Positions 1 through 9,047 of a stretch of DNA of 64,000 nucleotides are shown piece by piece (position 1 is the stretch's first letter; every line of letters starts with the position of its first letter). A model generated the notes under the pieces. The model was given only the letters and a program-made list of their open reading frames with translations. It made no database searches and was not told the origin of the DNA. Source of the stretch: Lunatimonas sp. (GTDB lineage Bacteria > Bacteroidota > Bacteroidia > Cytophagales > Cyclobacteriaceae). The stretch is from the NCBI RefSeq assembly GCF_020832325.1, contig NZ_JAFIEU010000040.1, positions 1-64,000 of the forward strand, given 5' to 3'. The translations under genes and the position numbers were made by a program.

Positions 1-133
1 GGGCAGAGTTTTGCCGCCTGCTTCCTTCAGATTCCACCTCACGATGGACACCCTTGCTATTGGCTAGTGGTTGGCGATTACAAACCCCCACAGTGGACTT
101 TCACCACCTAGTTAGTTACCATGCACGGCACAC
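1..133 (-). mobile_element. Group II intron, 5' part (runs off the left edge)
   Basis: Read on the minus strand from position 133, the sequence starts GTGTGCC and continues through blocks I recognise from domain I of bacterial group II introns: GGTGAAAGTCC, GCAAGGGTGTCC, GTGAGGTGGAATCTGAAGG and a GGCGGCAAA-type block. No maturase is visible, because the reverse-transcriptase reading frame would lie beyond the left edge. The first intron base is one nucleotide behind the T-run of the terminator of the PPIase gene, the insertion preference known for class C introns. The class is inferred from position, not from a fold. Recognition is from memory of related introns, not from an alignment. Confidence 0.8.
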
Positions 134-134
134 T

Positions 135-166
135 AAAAAAATCCCATTCCTGCATAGAAATGGGAT
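135..166 (-). terminator. Rho-independent terminator of the envelope operon
   Basis: An 8-bp perfect stem (ATCCCATT at 141-148 with AATGGGAT at 159-166) with a 10-nt loop is followed on the minus strand by a T-run (135-140). It lies 18 nt past the PPIase stop codon, ends the coaX-to-PPIase operon, and is the apparent insertion site of the group II intron. Confidence 0.85.
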
Positions 167-184
167 CCTTTTTGGTGTGAATTC

Positions 185-2299
185 TTAAAAGAACTTGTAT
201 CGGTAATCCTTCACATCTGCCAGTTCTTCCATTGCCATCATAATCATGTAGCTGGTCCGCTGGGAAGCGTTGGTGGTTATCTCGTTCTGATACCTCGTAA
301 AGTCTGCTATTTCTGGAGCCGGGGTAAGGTTATTGACCTTCGCTACGATCACTCCAATGTCCTCCTTAATTGGTTGAGACAAGGTTCCGGTAGTGCGCAT
401 ACCGAATATGGCTCCCACAGCCCTAGGCGCAAAACCGACACCCGGAATCACTGTTGCATTCATCCGGAGGTCAGGAGTAGATCCCAAGGAGGCATCGGGG
501 AATTTTTCCTTTATTGCCTCCAAGCTCTCCAATCCTTTTATTTGCTGAATAATCAAGTCAGCTTTCTTCTCGTTGCGAACCTCCATGGTGACCTGTTCAC
601 GGGTCATGGGATCACGTAAGTCAGCAACTCCCTCGCCGGTTTCCGCTACCAACAAAGCCACCACATAGGCATCGTCCAGTTCAAATACCTGCGAAACTTT
701 CCCAACGGAGGCCTCGGTAAAAGACCATCGAATGATCTCTCTGGCACCCGTAAGGTTGTTGAGCGATCTCGCAGAAGATCCTACACCGGTAGCCTTTAGC
801 ACTTGGTAATCTTCCTTCTCTGCATTCTCCCGAAAACTTTTTGCGTTTGAGGAGTTGGCAGCAAACATGTCCGCGTTTCGGAACACATCGTTTCTCGTAG
901 CATCACTTGCAATCAGCTCCAACTCCAAGATAGCAAGCTTTGTAGTAAGTGTTTGTGGAAGCTCGGTTACTTCTATGATGTGGTATCCGTATTCGGTTTC
1001 TACCAAATTGGGGAGTAGACCGGTAGTTCGGGCCGAGAACACTGCATCCGCAAACTCATCGATAAAGTCTTCTTTGGCAAACCACCCTAAATCACCACCC
1101 CGCTGGGCTGTGCCGTCCTGTCCATATTGCTGGGCGGCAAAAAAGAAATTCTCGCCTCCTTTGATTTCATCCAAAATACGCTGAGCTTCGGCACGAACCT
1201 CGGCTTTAGCGGTACCTTCTAAGCCATCTGTTGAAAGCAATATATGGCTTGCACGCATTCTAGGGGTGCCCTCAAACTGCTCGGTCACTTTGTAGGAAAC
1301 ATAGCTGGATCGTTCGGTCAAAAAAGGACCGTACACCATACCTGACTCGGGATTTTCCACATTGGAGGTCAGATTTGCCGGCAAATTGTCGCCTGGAAGA
1401 ATTGTTCTGAACGAATTGCTCACCTCTGAATTGCGAAGCACGAAAACAGAGTCATCCTCTGAGGCTTTAAGTTGCTCGGTAAGCGCCCGAATCTCGGTCA
1501 AGACCGCCATAGAGTCTTCCGCGCTTGGACGCAAGCTAAAGGTGACATAGTCAATATCCCTGCTTTCATTGACTTTGAAGCGCTCTTTATTTTTGCTGAT
1601 GAAGCTTTTCAGTTCATTTTCAGAAACAGACACCGCTGTATCCGAAATCACGTAGTACGGGATATGTACATGATCGACTTCCGCAATGGTATTGGCCATT
1701 CTGTGCTGAAGACGCGCCTCCGCGGTATTAGCATACTCGGAAAAGCCCAACAGGTTGTCGTATTTAATACGAAGCCTGGAGTCAGCAAACAGTCTTTCTT
1801 GCTGAGCCCAAAACCGCTGCTGTTGGGGATCCGCGTTATCCAAAGATTGAAGGAAAGCATAAAGTTGTTGCCTGTCAAACTCGCCAGTCTGCGGATTTGT
1901 AAGCTCTCTTCGTAACTCGGCAATGATGTTCTTGCCCGAAACCATGTCTACCAATTCATCGTCGGAAATGATTAATCCTAGCTTTTCATACTCAGCCGAG
2001 AAGACCTTTTCTACAATCAGCGCTTGCCACGCCTGTTCCCTGATACTGTACAGCTCATTTTCGGAAGGGTTTCTTCCGGTGTTTTGCTGAAAAGAGAGTT
2101 TTGCTTCCTCTATTTTTTGTATATATTCCTCGTAAGAAATACGATCGCCCGCTATCTCCCCAACGGTGGTTCTTCCACTGCCGAGGATCATCGAATTAGG
2201 ACCCAATATATCTCCTCCCACAAGGAAAAAGATGAGCCCGACCGCGATTACACCGATAGCAAGACCTGTTCTTTGTCTGATTTCTTTTATTAATGCCAT
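185..2299 (-). CDS. Membrane-anchored peptidyl-prolyl isomerase (PpiD/SurA-like)
   Basis: 704 residues. The N-terminus has a short basic stretch and one membrane helix (about residues 12-30), then a SurA-N-like region, and a parvulin (rotamase) domain at about residues 345-440 marked by RASHILL, GGDLGWF and GYHIIEV. This is the PpiD plan: one inner-membrane anchor with a periplasmic chaperone body carrying a single PPIase domain. PpiD-type proteins help newly secreted outer-membrane proteins fold, which fits neighbours lptC and the outer-membrane protein. It is the last gene of the operon and is followed by a terminator. An AGGAG precedes the ATG with almost no spacing. Function is assigned by family; the substrate is unknown. 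Confidence 0.85.
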   Translation of the reverse strand: MALIKEIRQRTGLAIGVIAVGLIFFLVGGDILGPNSMILGSGRTTVGEIAGDRISYEEYIQKIEEAKLSFQQNTGRNPSENELYSIREQAWQALIVEKVFSAEYEKLGLIISDDELVDMVSGKNIIAELRRELTNPQTGEFDRQQLYAFLQSLDNADPQQQRFWAQQERLFADSRLRIKYDNLLGFSEYANTAEARLQHRMANTIAEVDHVHIPYYVISDTAVSVSENELKSFISKNKERFKVNESRDIDYVTFSLRPSAEDSMAVLTEIRALTEQLKASEDDSVFVLRNSEVSNSFRTILPGDNLPANLTSNVENPESGMVYGPFLTERSSYVSYKVTEQFEGTPRMRASHILLSTDGLEGTAKAEVRAEAQRILDEIKGGENFFFAAQQYGQDGTAQRGGDLGWFAKEDFIDEFADAVFSARTTGLLPNLVETEYGYHIIEVTELPQTLTTKLAILELELIASDATRNDVFRNADMFAANSSNAKSFRENAEKEDYQVLKATGVGSSARSLNNLTGAREIIRWSFTEASVGKVSQVFELDDAYVVALLVAETGEGVADLRDPMTREQVTMEVRNEKKADLIIQQIKGLESLEAIKEKFPDASLGSTPDLRMNATVIPGVGFAPRAVGAIFGMRTTGTLSQPIKEDIGVIVAKVNNLTPAPEIADFTRYQNEITTNASQRTSYMIMMAMEELADVKDYRYKFF

Positions 2300-2386
2300 T
2301 CTCCTATTTTTTGAAGTGTCGCAAAATAATTACATATCCCTCTAAATTCAAAATAATCCTCGATCAATAAATCAAGTATTTAGCAT

Positions 2387-3658
2387 CTAGCCGGCGCTGA
2401 TCTTAAGCTTTACAGTATCAATACGATGATCCTGTTTGGAAACCACCGTGAAGGTAAATGGTCCAAAGATGGCTGACTCCCCCTTCTGGGGTATATTTTC
2501 CGTTACGGAAAGGATAAATCCCGCCAACGTTTCGAAGTCACCGGAGGGTAGGTTCCAAGCATACTTTTCGTTGAGGTAGTCGATTTCGTGCCGACCACTT
2601 AGCAGAAACTCGGTATCTGAAAGTTGCTGCTCGATGAGGTCGTCGCTGTCATACTCATCTTCAATCTCGCCAAAGATCTCCTCGATGATGTCTTCCATGC
2701 TTACGATCCCGCTGGTGCCTCCAAACTCATCGACTACCAATGCGAGGCTCTTGCGTTCCTTGATAAACTGAACCAAGAGCTCATTGGCCAAGGCAGATTC
2801 CGGAACAATAATTATGGAAGTCAGAATCTCACCGATGGTTTTTGGCTTTTTGAACAGCTCTAGGTGATGGCAATAGCCAATTACATCGTCAATGGTATCC
2901 CTGTAGACGATAATCTTTGAATGGCCGCTTTCGATAAATGCCTTCTTGAGCTCTGATATATCCTCACTTTCTTCAATAGACACCAAATCGGTACGTGGCA
3001 CCATGCATTCCCGTACCCGCACCGTTTTAAATTCTACCGCATTGTCAAAAATCTTTGTATCAATTTCCAGCTTCCCATCCTCACCCTGTGCACCAAGGTT
3101 GTTCTGAATAAAGCTGTTTAGATCTGTGATTTCAAAAACCGGCTTGCCCTCCGCATACTCCAACTTCAATACGCCGGTAATAAAAATTTTGGACAGGCCT
3201 ACTACAAACCAAACCACCGGATACATCACATAATAGATCAATGCAAAAGGCAACGAGAAGAATGCCAACAAACTATTGGGGTTGAGCATAAAGATGCTCT
3301 TGGGTACAAACTCAGCAGTAATCAAAACAATCACCGTTGAGGCCACTGTCTGCACGATCATGACGAATGCCTGATTATTGAATCCCTCTGGAAGCAGGTG
3401 TTGGATCGGCGGCTCCAGCAGATAGGCCATAAAAATACCGTAAAGCACCAAAGACACGGTATTTCCAAGGAGCGTGGTACCGATGAAATGGCTGGGGTTA
3501 TTGATAAATCGGGAAAGTATCTCACCCGAAAGCTTACCTTGCTTGCTCTGAAGCTCTATATGAAGCCGGTTAGCGGAGACAAATGCAATCTCCAGTCCCG
3601 AAAACAAGGCAGAAAAAAACAGACTAATCAAGACAAATACCAAATACTGTGTCTCCAT
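2387..3658 (-). CDS. Hemolysin-family CNNM/CorC-type membrane protein with CBS domains
   Basis: 423 residues. A DUF21 (CNNM) membrane region with about four helices fills residues 1-180, a CBS pair covers about 205-325 (with VPRTDLVSI and VVDEFGGTSGIVSMEDIIEEIFGE-type signatures), and a CorC/HlyC domain ends the protein. Such proteins are linked to Mg2+/Co2+ handling, and the Bacteroidota gliding protein GldE belongs to the same superfamily. Nothing here proves it is GldE; it lies far from gldB. Its ATG directly abuts the TAG of the upstream 71-residue gene, so the two are probably translationally coupled. Confidence 0.85.
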   Translation of the reverse strand: METQYLVFVLISLFFSALFSGLEIAFVSANRLHIELQSKQGKLSGEILSRFINNPSHFIGTTLLGNTVSLVLYGIFMAYLLEPPIQHLLPEGFNNQAFVMIVQTVASTVIVLITAEFVPKSIFMLNPNSLLAFFSLPFALIYYVMYPVVWFVVGLSKIFITGVLKLEYAEGKPVFEITDLNSFIQNNLGAQGEDGKLEIDTKIFDNAVEFKTVRVRECMVPRTDLVSIEESEDISELKKAFIESGHSKIIVYRDTIDDVIGYCHHLELFKKPKTIGEILTSIIIVPESALANELLVQFIKERKSLALVVDEFGGTSGIVSMEDIIEEIFGEIEDEYDSDDLIEQQLSDTEFLLSGRHEIDYLNEKYAWNLPSGDFETLAGFILSVTENIPQKGESAIFGPFTFTVVSKQDHRIDTVKLKISAG

Positions 3659-3874
3659 CTAGCGTCGATTTTTCTTTTTCTTTGGTTCGGGACTACTTGA
3701 GGATTCCTCCCGCTCCGCACGCACCCGCTTACGGTACATGTACCAAAACAACAAGGCTACCGCAAACATTAGGATGGAATATGATGCGGTGACCCCCTGC
3801 GTCATCGTGATATGCGCTCCGATGATCACTAATGCTGCTGCAGCCGGCAATATGAGGTAGTCGAGAAGTTTCAT
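3659..3874 (-). CDS. Small two-helix membrane protein, unknown function
   Basis: 71 residues with two hydrophobic helices (about 8-22 and 29-45) and a very basic, Ser-rich tail ending PKKKKNRR. I recognise no family. Its stop codon TAG (3661-3659) is immediately followed by the ATG of the CBS-domain gene, and it starts 14 nt after lptC, so it is an internal operon member and probably real. The basic tail predicts a cytoplasmic C-terminus by the positive-inside rule. Any link to LptC or the CBS protein is contextual only. Confidence 0.7.
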   Translation of the reverse strand: MKLLDYLILPAAAALVIIGAHITMTQGVTASYSILMFAVALLFWYMYRKRVRAEREESSSSPEPKKKKNRR

Positions 3875-3888
3875 TTGTTTACAATCGT

Positions 3889-4434
3889 TTATAACGCATT
3901 ATCAATTACCCCTGTGACTTCGGTAAAGGTATATTCATTAAAGCCTTCGTCCGCCTCCATCCCAGTACCTCTGATAATCCGATCCGGTTCCTCTACGGTC
4001 ACAAACTTTTCGGTGTAAATCCTCTTTTTTCCCGGGTCCCAGAACAATTCCTCTGAATTTAGCTTTTGGTCTTTGGCGATATTATGTACACGAACGTCCC
4101 CCTCTCCCCGATACAGGTTTGTTCGCTTTTCGTAATACCCGCGATCCGCCTGTATGGTTGTAGATAATGAGCCATCTTTGTCAAAGAAATGAATGAGTAT
4201 GCCTTCCGGAAATTCGTTGTTGCCATTCCGGAACTCCAGCTGTTTATCGGCCATCAGCTTCGTGCGTACAATCGCCGAGTCGCTGTGGTGCAATACAATA
4301 TCAAAACCGACCCTGGTGGGTCCGTCATAGAAGGCCAACTGACTTTTATCTACATCTTCTCTACATGAAAGGGAGAAAATGCAGCATCCCATTACCAATA
4401 AGGCTGACAAAATATCCGCGGATCTCAAACCCAT
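3889..4434 (-). CDS. lptC: LPS export ABC transporter periplasmic protein LptC
   Basis: 181 residues from the ATG at 4434; an in-frame TTG at 4452 gives 187, but the ATG is preferred because the TTG lies inside a terminator hairpin. The N-terminus is a short hydrophobic signal with a Cys (FSLSC) in a poor lipobox. The body has the repeated beta-strand pattern of the LptC/OstA fold, including GILIHFFD, ADRGYYEK, LYRGEGDVRVHN and LFWDPGKKRIYTE. LptC docks to the LptB2FG transporter and passes LPS to LptA in the periplasm. It sits between a TPR gene and small membrane genes in the same direction. Confidence 0.85.
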   Translation of the reverse strand: MGLRSADILSALLVMGCCIFSLSCREDVDKSQLAFYDGPTRVGFDIVLHHSDSAIVRTKLMADKQLEFRNGNNEFPEGILIHFFDKDGSLSTTIQADRGYYEKRTNLYRGEGDVRVHNIAKDQKLNSEELFWDPGKKRIYTEKFVTVEEPDRIIRGTGMEADEGFNEYTFTEVTGVIDNAL

Positions 4435-4450
4435 ACTCAAAGATAAACAC

Positions 4451-4475
4451 AAAAGGCGGTATGTAACCGCCTTTT
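4451..4475 (-). terminator. Intra-operon terminator-like hairpin ahead of lptC
   Basis: A perfect 10-bp stem (AAAAGGCGGT at 4451-4460, ACCGCCTTTT at 4466-4475) with a 5-nt loop. Read on the minus strand it ends in TTTT and lies 30 nt past the TPR stop and 16 nt before the lptC ATG. It could be the TPR operon terminator, an attenuator allowing partial read-through into lptC, or an mRNA processing site. The symmetrical A/T ends make it work on either strand. Confidence 0.8.
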
Positions 4476-4505
4476 GATGAATATAATACTTTATTTAGAT
4501 CGTAC

Positions 4506-5822
4506 TTAGTCCCTGGTAGCCAAAGTTACCGTTTGGCCAATCCAGCATCCCGTGTTGATCGTTTCACCCACTTGGAATCCCTCTGTAAACAATTCTTCTT
4601 TTGAGGGAAATCTTGATTTTGCGTTGGACATACCGGAAGAGTCTCCCGCACGGGCATATGCGTCGTACGCAGCGATAAAGATGGAGTAATCCTTCACTCG
4701 GCTTTGACCTCCTCGACAATCGTTAGACGAACTCATGTACAAACCACCGATAAAGCTGTAAGCATCCTTCTCACGATCCTTGCTCAACTCGGCAGCTTTC
4801 ATGGCAGAGGTTCTTGCCTGACCTTTTCTGCCAAGGTTGGCATGAACTTTTGCCATATCCCAGTGGATTTCGGCACGCTGATCGTCTGTTGTTGCCAAAG
4901 TCAATGCTTTTTCAAATAACTCACCAGCCTTTGCATACTCGGAATTTTGCATGTACCTCAGACCCCTTACCTGCGATGTGGAGAAGGTAGGGTCGTTGTT
5001 GTCAATTACTTCCAAGGCAAAAAGGAAGGTCTCCGAATTGGTACACTTCTGCTGTACAGAGTACTGAAATACCTGCTGGGCAAGTTTCATGTTATCAGGG
5101 TCAGCTTTCATCTTGGGTCCAAGGATATTGGCGATGAAATCGCAGTCGATGATATCCATGGCTACGATTAGCTGTTCCATGATTCCCTTTTGATTGCTTA
5201 CATCGTTGCCAGCACCTTCGGCCTCATTAAGGATTCCATTCAGTTTCTCGTAAATGGCAAGCAGCTCCTCGGGCTTATACGCTTTGTTGTAAGCATAATT
5301 GCGGTAAACGGCGTCAAAGTAAGCGGGAACCAATTGATAGGAAAGTGTCCCATTCACTTCGATCACTCTGGCAAAGGCGTCGGTAGCTTCCCCAATTTTA
5401 TCTTTCTCCCCCTTGTAGAAGTTGTACGCGTAGAACGCCTTATTGGCAATCCACCGAGATTCGTTTTCGTACAGCTTGTTCCTTAAGTCGTAAAGGATCA
5501 TCACAGAATCTTGGTAGATGCGCTGCTCTTTTGGATCGGTTGCAGCTTTAGCTGCGCCGGCATAAATGTCTACACCGTTGATGTAGAGTGATTCATTCAA
5601 CTCGGGCACGTTTACGAGCAACCAATGGAGTCCCGATTTTGCTTTCAAGAACTCCTCCGAACGCTTGTAATCAGTGTAAGCCGCGTTCAGTTCCCTGGCT
5701 TTTGCTTCCATTTGAGGATCAGAAGGCCAGTTCCATCCATCTTGGGCATTGGCCATTCCAATCATCAAAAAGGAAAGACACCCAATAAGCCCCCATTTAA
5801 ATTTCCTGTTTGTCCACATCAT
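4506..5822 (-). CDS. Secreted TPR-repeat protein
   Basis: 438 residues. A signal peptide ends at MANAQ (about residue 26). The rest is helical with TPR-type pairs, clearest at about residues 285-355 (YAKAGELFEKALTLATT..AEIHWDMAKVHANLGRKGQA). No enzymatic motif is visible. Its ATG overlaps the TGA of the upstream outer-membrane protein gene in an ATGA arrangement, so the two are probably translated together. A periplasmic scaffold for outer-membrane assembly is a reasonable guess from context, not something the sequence proves. Confidence 0.75.
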   Translation of the reverse strand: MMWTNRKFKWGLIGCLSFLMIGMANAQDGWNWPSDPQMEAKARELNAAYTDYKRSEEFLKAKSGLHWLLVNVPELNESLYINGVDIYAGAAKAATDPKEQRIYQDSVMILYDLRNKLYENESRWIANKAFYAYNFYKGEKDKIGEATDAFARVIEVNGTLSYQLVPAYFDAVYRNYAYNKAYKPEELLAIYEKLNGILNEAEGAGNDVSNQKGIMEQLIVAMDIIDCDFIANILGPKMKADPDNMKLAQQVFQYSVQQKCTNSETFLFALEVIDNNDPTFSTSQVRGLRYMQNSEYAKAGELFEKALTLATTDDQRAEIHWDMAKVHANLGRKGQARTSAMKAAELSKDREKDAYSFIGGLYMSSSNDCRGGQSRVKDYSIFIAAYDAYARAGDSSGMSNAKSRFPSKEELFTEGFQVGETINTGCWIGQTVTLATRD

Positions 5823-7102
5823 TCAAATACTTTTTTGTAAAACCAACTATTATCATTTATTGAAATACCCAAGGATACTTTGAAATAATTTTCTCTAATC
5901 AATCCATTATCTACCGTTCCTCTGGAGCCTACTTTAAATGCCAAATTAAATAATGACATCGAGTATACAGGAATGGATGCTCCAAAATTTATGCCAATAT
6001 CTGTAATCTCAGTCTCGTTGAGAAAATAGGGCAATCTTTCGTATTCCACTCCGGATCGGAAGGTTATCCTGTCAAACAATCGCTCGATAGAATATGGGTT
6101 TGGCACGTATTGCCCACCCAAGCTTATCTTGTAGGAATTGGTCAGCGGGCTCTCGCCACCGTGAAATCCCCTAAACTGACTAAAATCCTGATGTTGCATC
6201 TCCAAGCCTACAACAAATTTATCAATTTTCTCGTAAGAAACCCCGTAACCAAGTCGCTGCGGGATAAAGATACTACCCGAAACATCATCACTCAATACAT
6301 TTCCTGGAGAATTTGGGATTGCAGACTGCCCTAATTCTGCCATTTTAGCAAATTCTTTTCCGTTAATGTCTCCAAAAAGATGATAAATGGCACCAAAATT
6401 CAAGAGTTTTCGCTCGCTGAGTTTTGCCATGTAGTACAATCCACCCTTGAACGTGATGTCACTAAAGGTCGTTCTCTCGTAATATTCCGAAGAAATCCCC
6501 ACTTCATTTCCTTGCTCGTTAAGAAGCTCCAATTGGTTCGTTCGAATGGTGGATCCAAACAAATAAGAAGCGTGCAAGCCTAGGCTGAGATTTTTGGCTA
6601 CCATAAATCCCGTTTGCAAGTACACTTCACTTAAGCCCCCGCGACCTTGGATATTGTTGATGGACATAAGCGAAGAATTCACCACCGGCGACTCCACCGA
6701 GAGATTGTAATCCACACCTGTGACCTGATTTAGCCCCAAGCCCATGGACCACTTCCTTGGGATAAGCGGAAAAGACATGGTCACATAGCTAAGCCCTCCA
6801 CCGTCTATCCGGTCAGAACCCGCAGAGGTCGCCGCATCCAAGGTATTGTAATTGAATGCCGCCTGAAAACTGTACGCATAATTCTTAACAGAAATGGCAG
6901 GATTCACGTTATTTACGCTAAAACTGCTTCCATAACTAACACCCATCCCTCCCATCGCTTGGTTTTGGGTCAATCCGGAGTTATTGAATTCACCTATTCC
7001 CAATGAGCTGTATGTAGAGGAAGTTGACTGAGCAATACTGAAATTTATGGATACTAAGCCTACAAAAAGACTCAATAAATTACGCATGTAGTTTTTCGAC
7101 AT
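5819..7102 (-). CDS. Outer-membrane beta-barrel protein (FadL/PorV-like)
   Basis: 427 residues with a cleavable signal peptide (cut after SIAQ). The mature N-terminus has the pattern SSLGIGE..AMGGMGVSYGSSFSVNNVNPA, typical of the FadL/OMPP1-like barrels of Bacteroidota, followed by alternating amphipathic strands. The ATG at 7102 overlaps coaX by 23 nt; a second ATG at 7087 (422 residues) is equally possible and still leaves a good signal peptide. The TGA overlaps the next ATG. It could be a transport barrel or a T9SS-linked PorV-type protein; the sequence alone does not decide. Confidence 0.75.
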   Translation of the reverse strand: MSKNYMRNLLSLFVGLVSINFSIAQSTSSTYSSLGIGEFNNSGLTQNQAMGGMGVSYGSSFSVNNVNPAISVKNYAYSFQAAFNYNTLDAATSAGSDRIDGGGLSYVTMSFPLIPRKWSMGLGLNQVTGVDYNLSVESPVVNSSLMSINNIQGRGGLSEVYLQTGFMVAKNLSLGLHASYLFGSTIRTNQLELLNEQGNEVGISSEYYERTTFSDITFKGGLYYMAKLSERKLLNFGAIYHLFGDINGKEFAKMAELGQSAIPNSPGNVLSDDVSGSIFIPQRLGYGVSYEKIDKFVVGLEMQHQDFSQFRGFHGGESPLTNSYKISLGGQYVPNPYSIERLFDRITFRSGVEYERLPYFLNETEITDIGINFGASIPVYSMSLFNLAFKVGSRGTVDNGLIRENYFKVSLGISINDNSWFYKKVFE

Positions 7103-7808
7103 TGTACGTTAAAATTCTATTTAGTCCAAAAAGGACCAAATTGGGGATTACAAATATGGGGTCTTTTGTTAAGCTTTCAAAGTATTTGGCATCTCCGCCG
7201 CAAATATAGACCCCGAGGTTCTCGAATCGTTTTTGATAGGTTTGGATCGTTCCCAATACCTCATGCTGCACACCATGATACATGCCAGACTGCATGCAAG
7301 CTATCGTGTTTTGCCCAATCAGCGGGGCTCCGGCTTCCGGCCAGGAAACCAGTGGCAGGCGGGCCGTCTGCCTATGCATAGCCTCCAGCCTCATCTGAAT
7401 ACCTGGCGAAATGGCGCCACCCAAATATGCATTGTTCGAATCCAGAAACTCAAAGGTAATGCAGGTGCCCAAATCCACTACCAAAACGGGACCAACTTCC
7501 TGAAAACACCGGGCCCCAATCACCGCAGCGATCCGGTCCAGTCCCAGCGTAAAAGGCGTTTCGTACCGGTTCTCCACAGGCAACAGGGTTTCATAGTCAA
7601 AGTAGACAAAAGCGAAATCAAGCGCTTGCTCCAGTTCCTCCCTACCCCATTTCACCGAGCTGATCAACACCTGATCAACATCCAATTGCCCGGCCAGCCT
7701 GTTTAACTCAGACAGTTCCATCAGGCTCCAATCCGCGAGCATGGTGCCATCCCGGAATCGGGCTGCCTTAATCCTGCTGTTGCCTATATCTATGATGAAG
7801 TTGTCCAA
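7080..7808 (-). CDS. coaX: Type III pantothenate kinase
   Basis: 242 residues. CoaX phosphorylates pantothenate in the first step of coenzyme A synthesis, and type III enzymes use the ASKHA fold. Seen here: the phosphate-binding DIGNSRIK at residues 7-14, LGLDRIAAVIGA at about 88-99, VVDLGTCITFEF at about 110-121 and GGAISPGIQMR. Length matches the family. It is the first gene of the minus-strand envelope operon and overlaps the next start; a plausible -7 box lies about 80 nt upstream. Confidence 0.93.
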   Translation of the reverse strand: MDNFIIDIGNSRIKAARFRDGTMLADWSLMELSELNRLAGQLDVDQVLISSVKWGREELEQALDFAFVYFDYETLLPVENRYETPFTLGLDRIAAVIGARCFQEVGPVLVVDLGTCITFEFLDSNNAYLGGAISPGIQMRLEAMHRQTARLPLVSWPEAGAPLIGQNTIACMQSGMYHGVQHEVLGTIQTYQKRFENLGVYICGGDAKYFESLTKDPIFVIPNLVLFGLNRILTYNVEKLHA

Positions 7809-7885
7809 AATCGAAAATTACGTATAGCAAGGGCGTTTAGTAGCTTCGGTAAAATTAGGCATTTTCAAAAAGGTATTCGGGCACA

Positions 7886-7893
7886 CAAAAATA
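7886..7893 (-). promoter_or_regulatory. Candidate -7 box upstream of coaX
   Basis: TATTTTTG on the minus strand matches the Bacteroidota -7 consensus TAnnTTTG exactly and would give a leader of about 70 nt. No clear TTG is seen at the right -33 distance and the region is AT-rich, so a chance match is possible. Confidence 0.35.
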
Positions 7894-7935
7894 TTTTTAA
7901 CTTTACGTACACTGTTTTAACATAATTTAACCCTA

Positions 7936-9027
7936 ATGAAAATTCATAGGAATTACCCCATGATCGGTTTGATGTCGGGGACATCCTGCGATGGATTGGA
8001 TATAGTCGCCGCCACATTCACTCCGGTAGAATCCACCGCTTGGAGCTATGAGGTACAGGCCGCCGAGACGGTAACTTTTCCCGCGTCTCTAAGGAAATCC
8101 CTGAAGGAGAGTCACCTGCATAGTGCCTTAGATCTTGCCGTTTTGGACGTAGCGTTCGGCAGATGGATGGGTGAGACGGTCCGAGAATTTTGCCTGAAAC
8201 ACCGGCTTGCCCCCTTGGCCATCGCATCCCACGGACACACCGTGTACCACCAACCGGACAAAAAACTTACCCTGCAGATCGGTAACGGCTGGAGCCTGCA
8301 CGCTTCTGCGGGCCTGCCTGTGATCAATGATTTTAGAAGCCTAGATGTGCAGTTAGGAGGGCAGGGTGCGCCGTTGGTCCCCATAGGGGATCAGCTACTC
8401 TTTCCGGACTTTGACTTTTGCTTAAATTTGGGGGGAATCGCAAACATTTCCTTTGAACAGGCCGGCAAACGGATTGCATTTGATGTTTCTCCATTTAATC
8501 TGCTTTTCAATAGATTTGCGGAAAAGTTGGGGGTCCCTTTTGACAATGGAGGCCATCTCGCCCGAAAGGGAAGTATCCATAGCTCCCTCCTACAACAGCT
8601 GAACGGCCTGTCCTATTACCATATTCAAGGATCAAAATCCCTCGGTAGAGAAGATATTGAAGCTGAATTCCTACCCTTACTGGAAGAATTTCACTTGCCC
8701 GTACCGGACATTTTGGCTACCTTATCGGCACATTTTGCACAGCAAGTGGCGGAAATCATACATCAACGAAAGGATGACAAAAGGAAACTACTTTGTACCG
8801 GCGGCGGTGCTTACAACGACTTTTTCATTGAAACCCTCCGAAGACACGCCGGAGATTCAGTCGAGATCGTGGTGCCCGATGCCACCGTGTTGGAATTCAA
8901 AGAGGCTTTGATTTTTGGCCTACTCGGCGTACTGCGCCTCCTGCACCAGCCAAACTGTCTGGCCTCTGTCACAGGAGCAATGAGAGACAATTGCGGAGGC
9001 ACGCTGTATGGATTTAACGAAGGATAA
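7936..9027 (+). CDS. anmK: Anhydro-N-acetylmuramic acid kinase
   Basis: 363 residues. AnmK phosphorylates and hydrates 1,6-anhydro-MurNAc to MurNAc-6-phosphate in cell-wall recycling. Diagnostic motifs: GLMSGTSCDGLD at residues 11-22, GQGAPLVPIGD, LNLGGIANIS, FDNGGHLA, and CTGGGAYN near the C-terminus. Length fits the family. It is divergent from coaX and followed after 20 nt by the GLFV dehydrogenase gene, so the two probably share a transcript. Confidence 0.95.
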   Translation: MKIHRNYPMIGLMSGTSCDGLDIVAATFTPVESTAWSYEVQAAETVTFPASLRKSLKESHLHSALDLAVLDVAFGRWMGETVREFCLKHRLAPLAIASHGHTVYHQPDKKLTLQIGNGWSLHASAGLPVINDFRSLDVQLGGQGAPLVPIGDQLLFPDFDFCLNLGGIANISFEQAGKRIAFDVSPFNLLFNRFAEKLGVPFDNGGHLARKGSIHSSLLQQLNGLSYYHIQGSKSLGREDIEAEFLPLLEEFHLPVPDILATLSAHFAQQVAEIIHQRKDDKRKLLCTGGGAYNDFFIETLRRHAGDSVEIVVPDATVLEFKEALIFGLLGVLRLLHQPNCLASVTGAMRDNCGGTLYGFNEG

Positions 9028-9047
9028 AAACAATCAACCAGTATATT

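Noticed and set aside
2387..3658. Naming the CBS-domain protein GldE
   Set aside because: GldE belongs to the same superfamily, but no gld neighbour is present here and gldB is 43 kb away, so the name is not supported.
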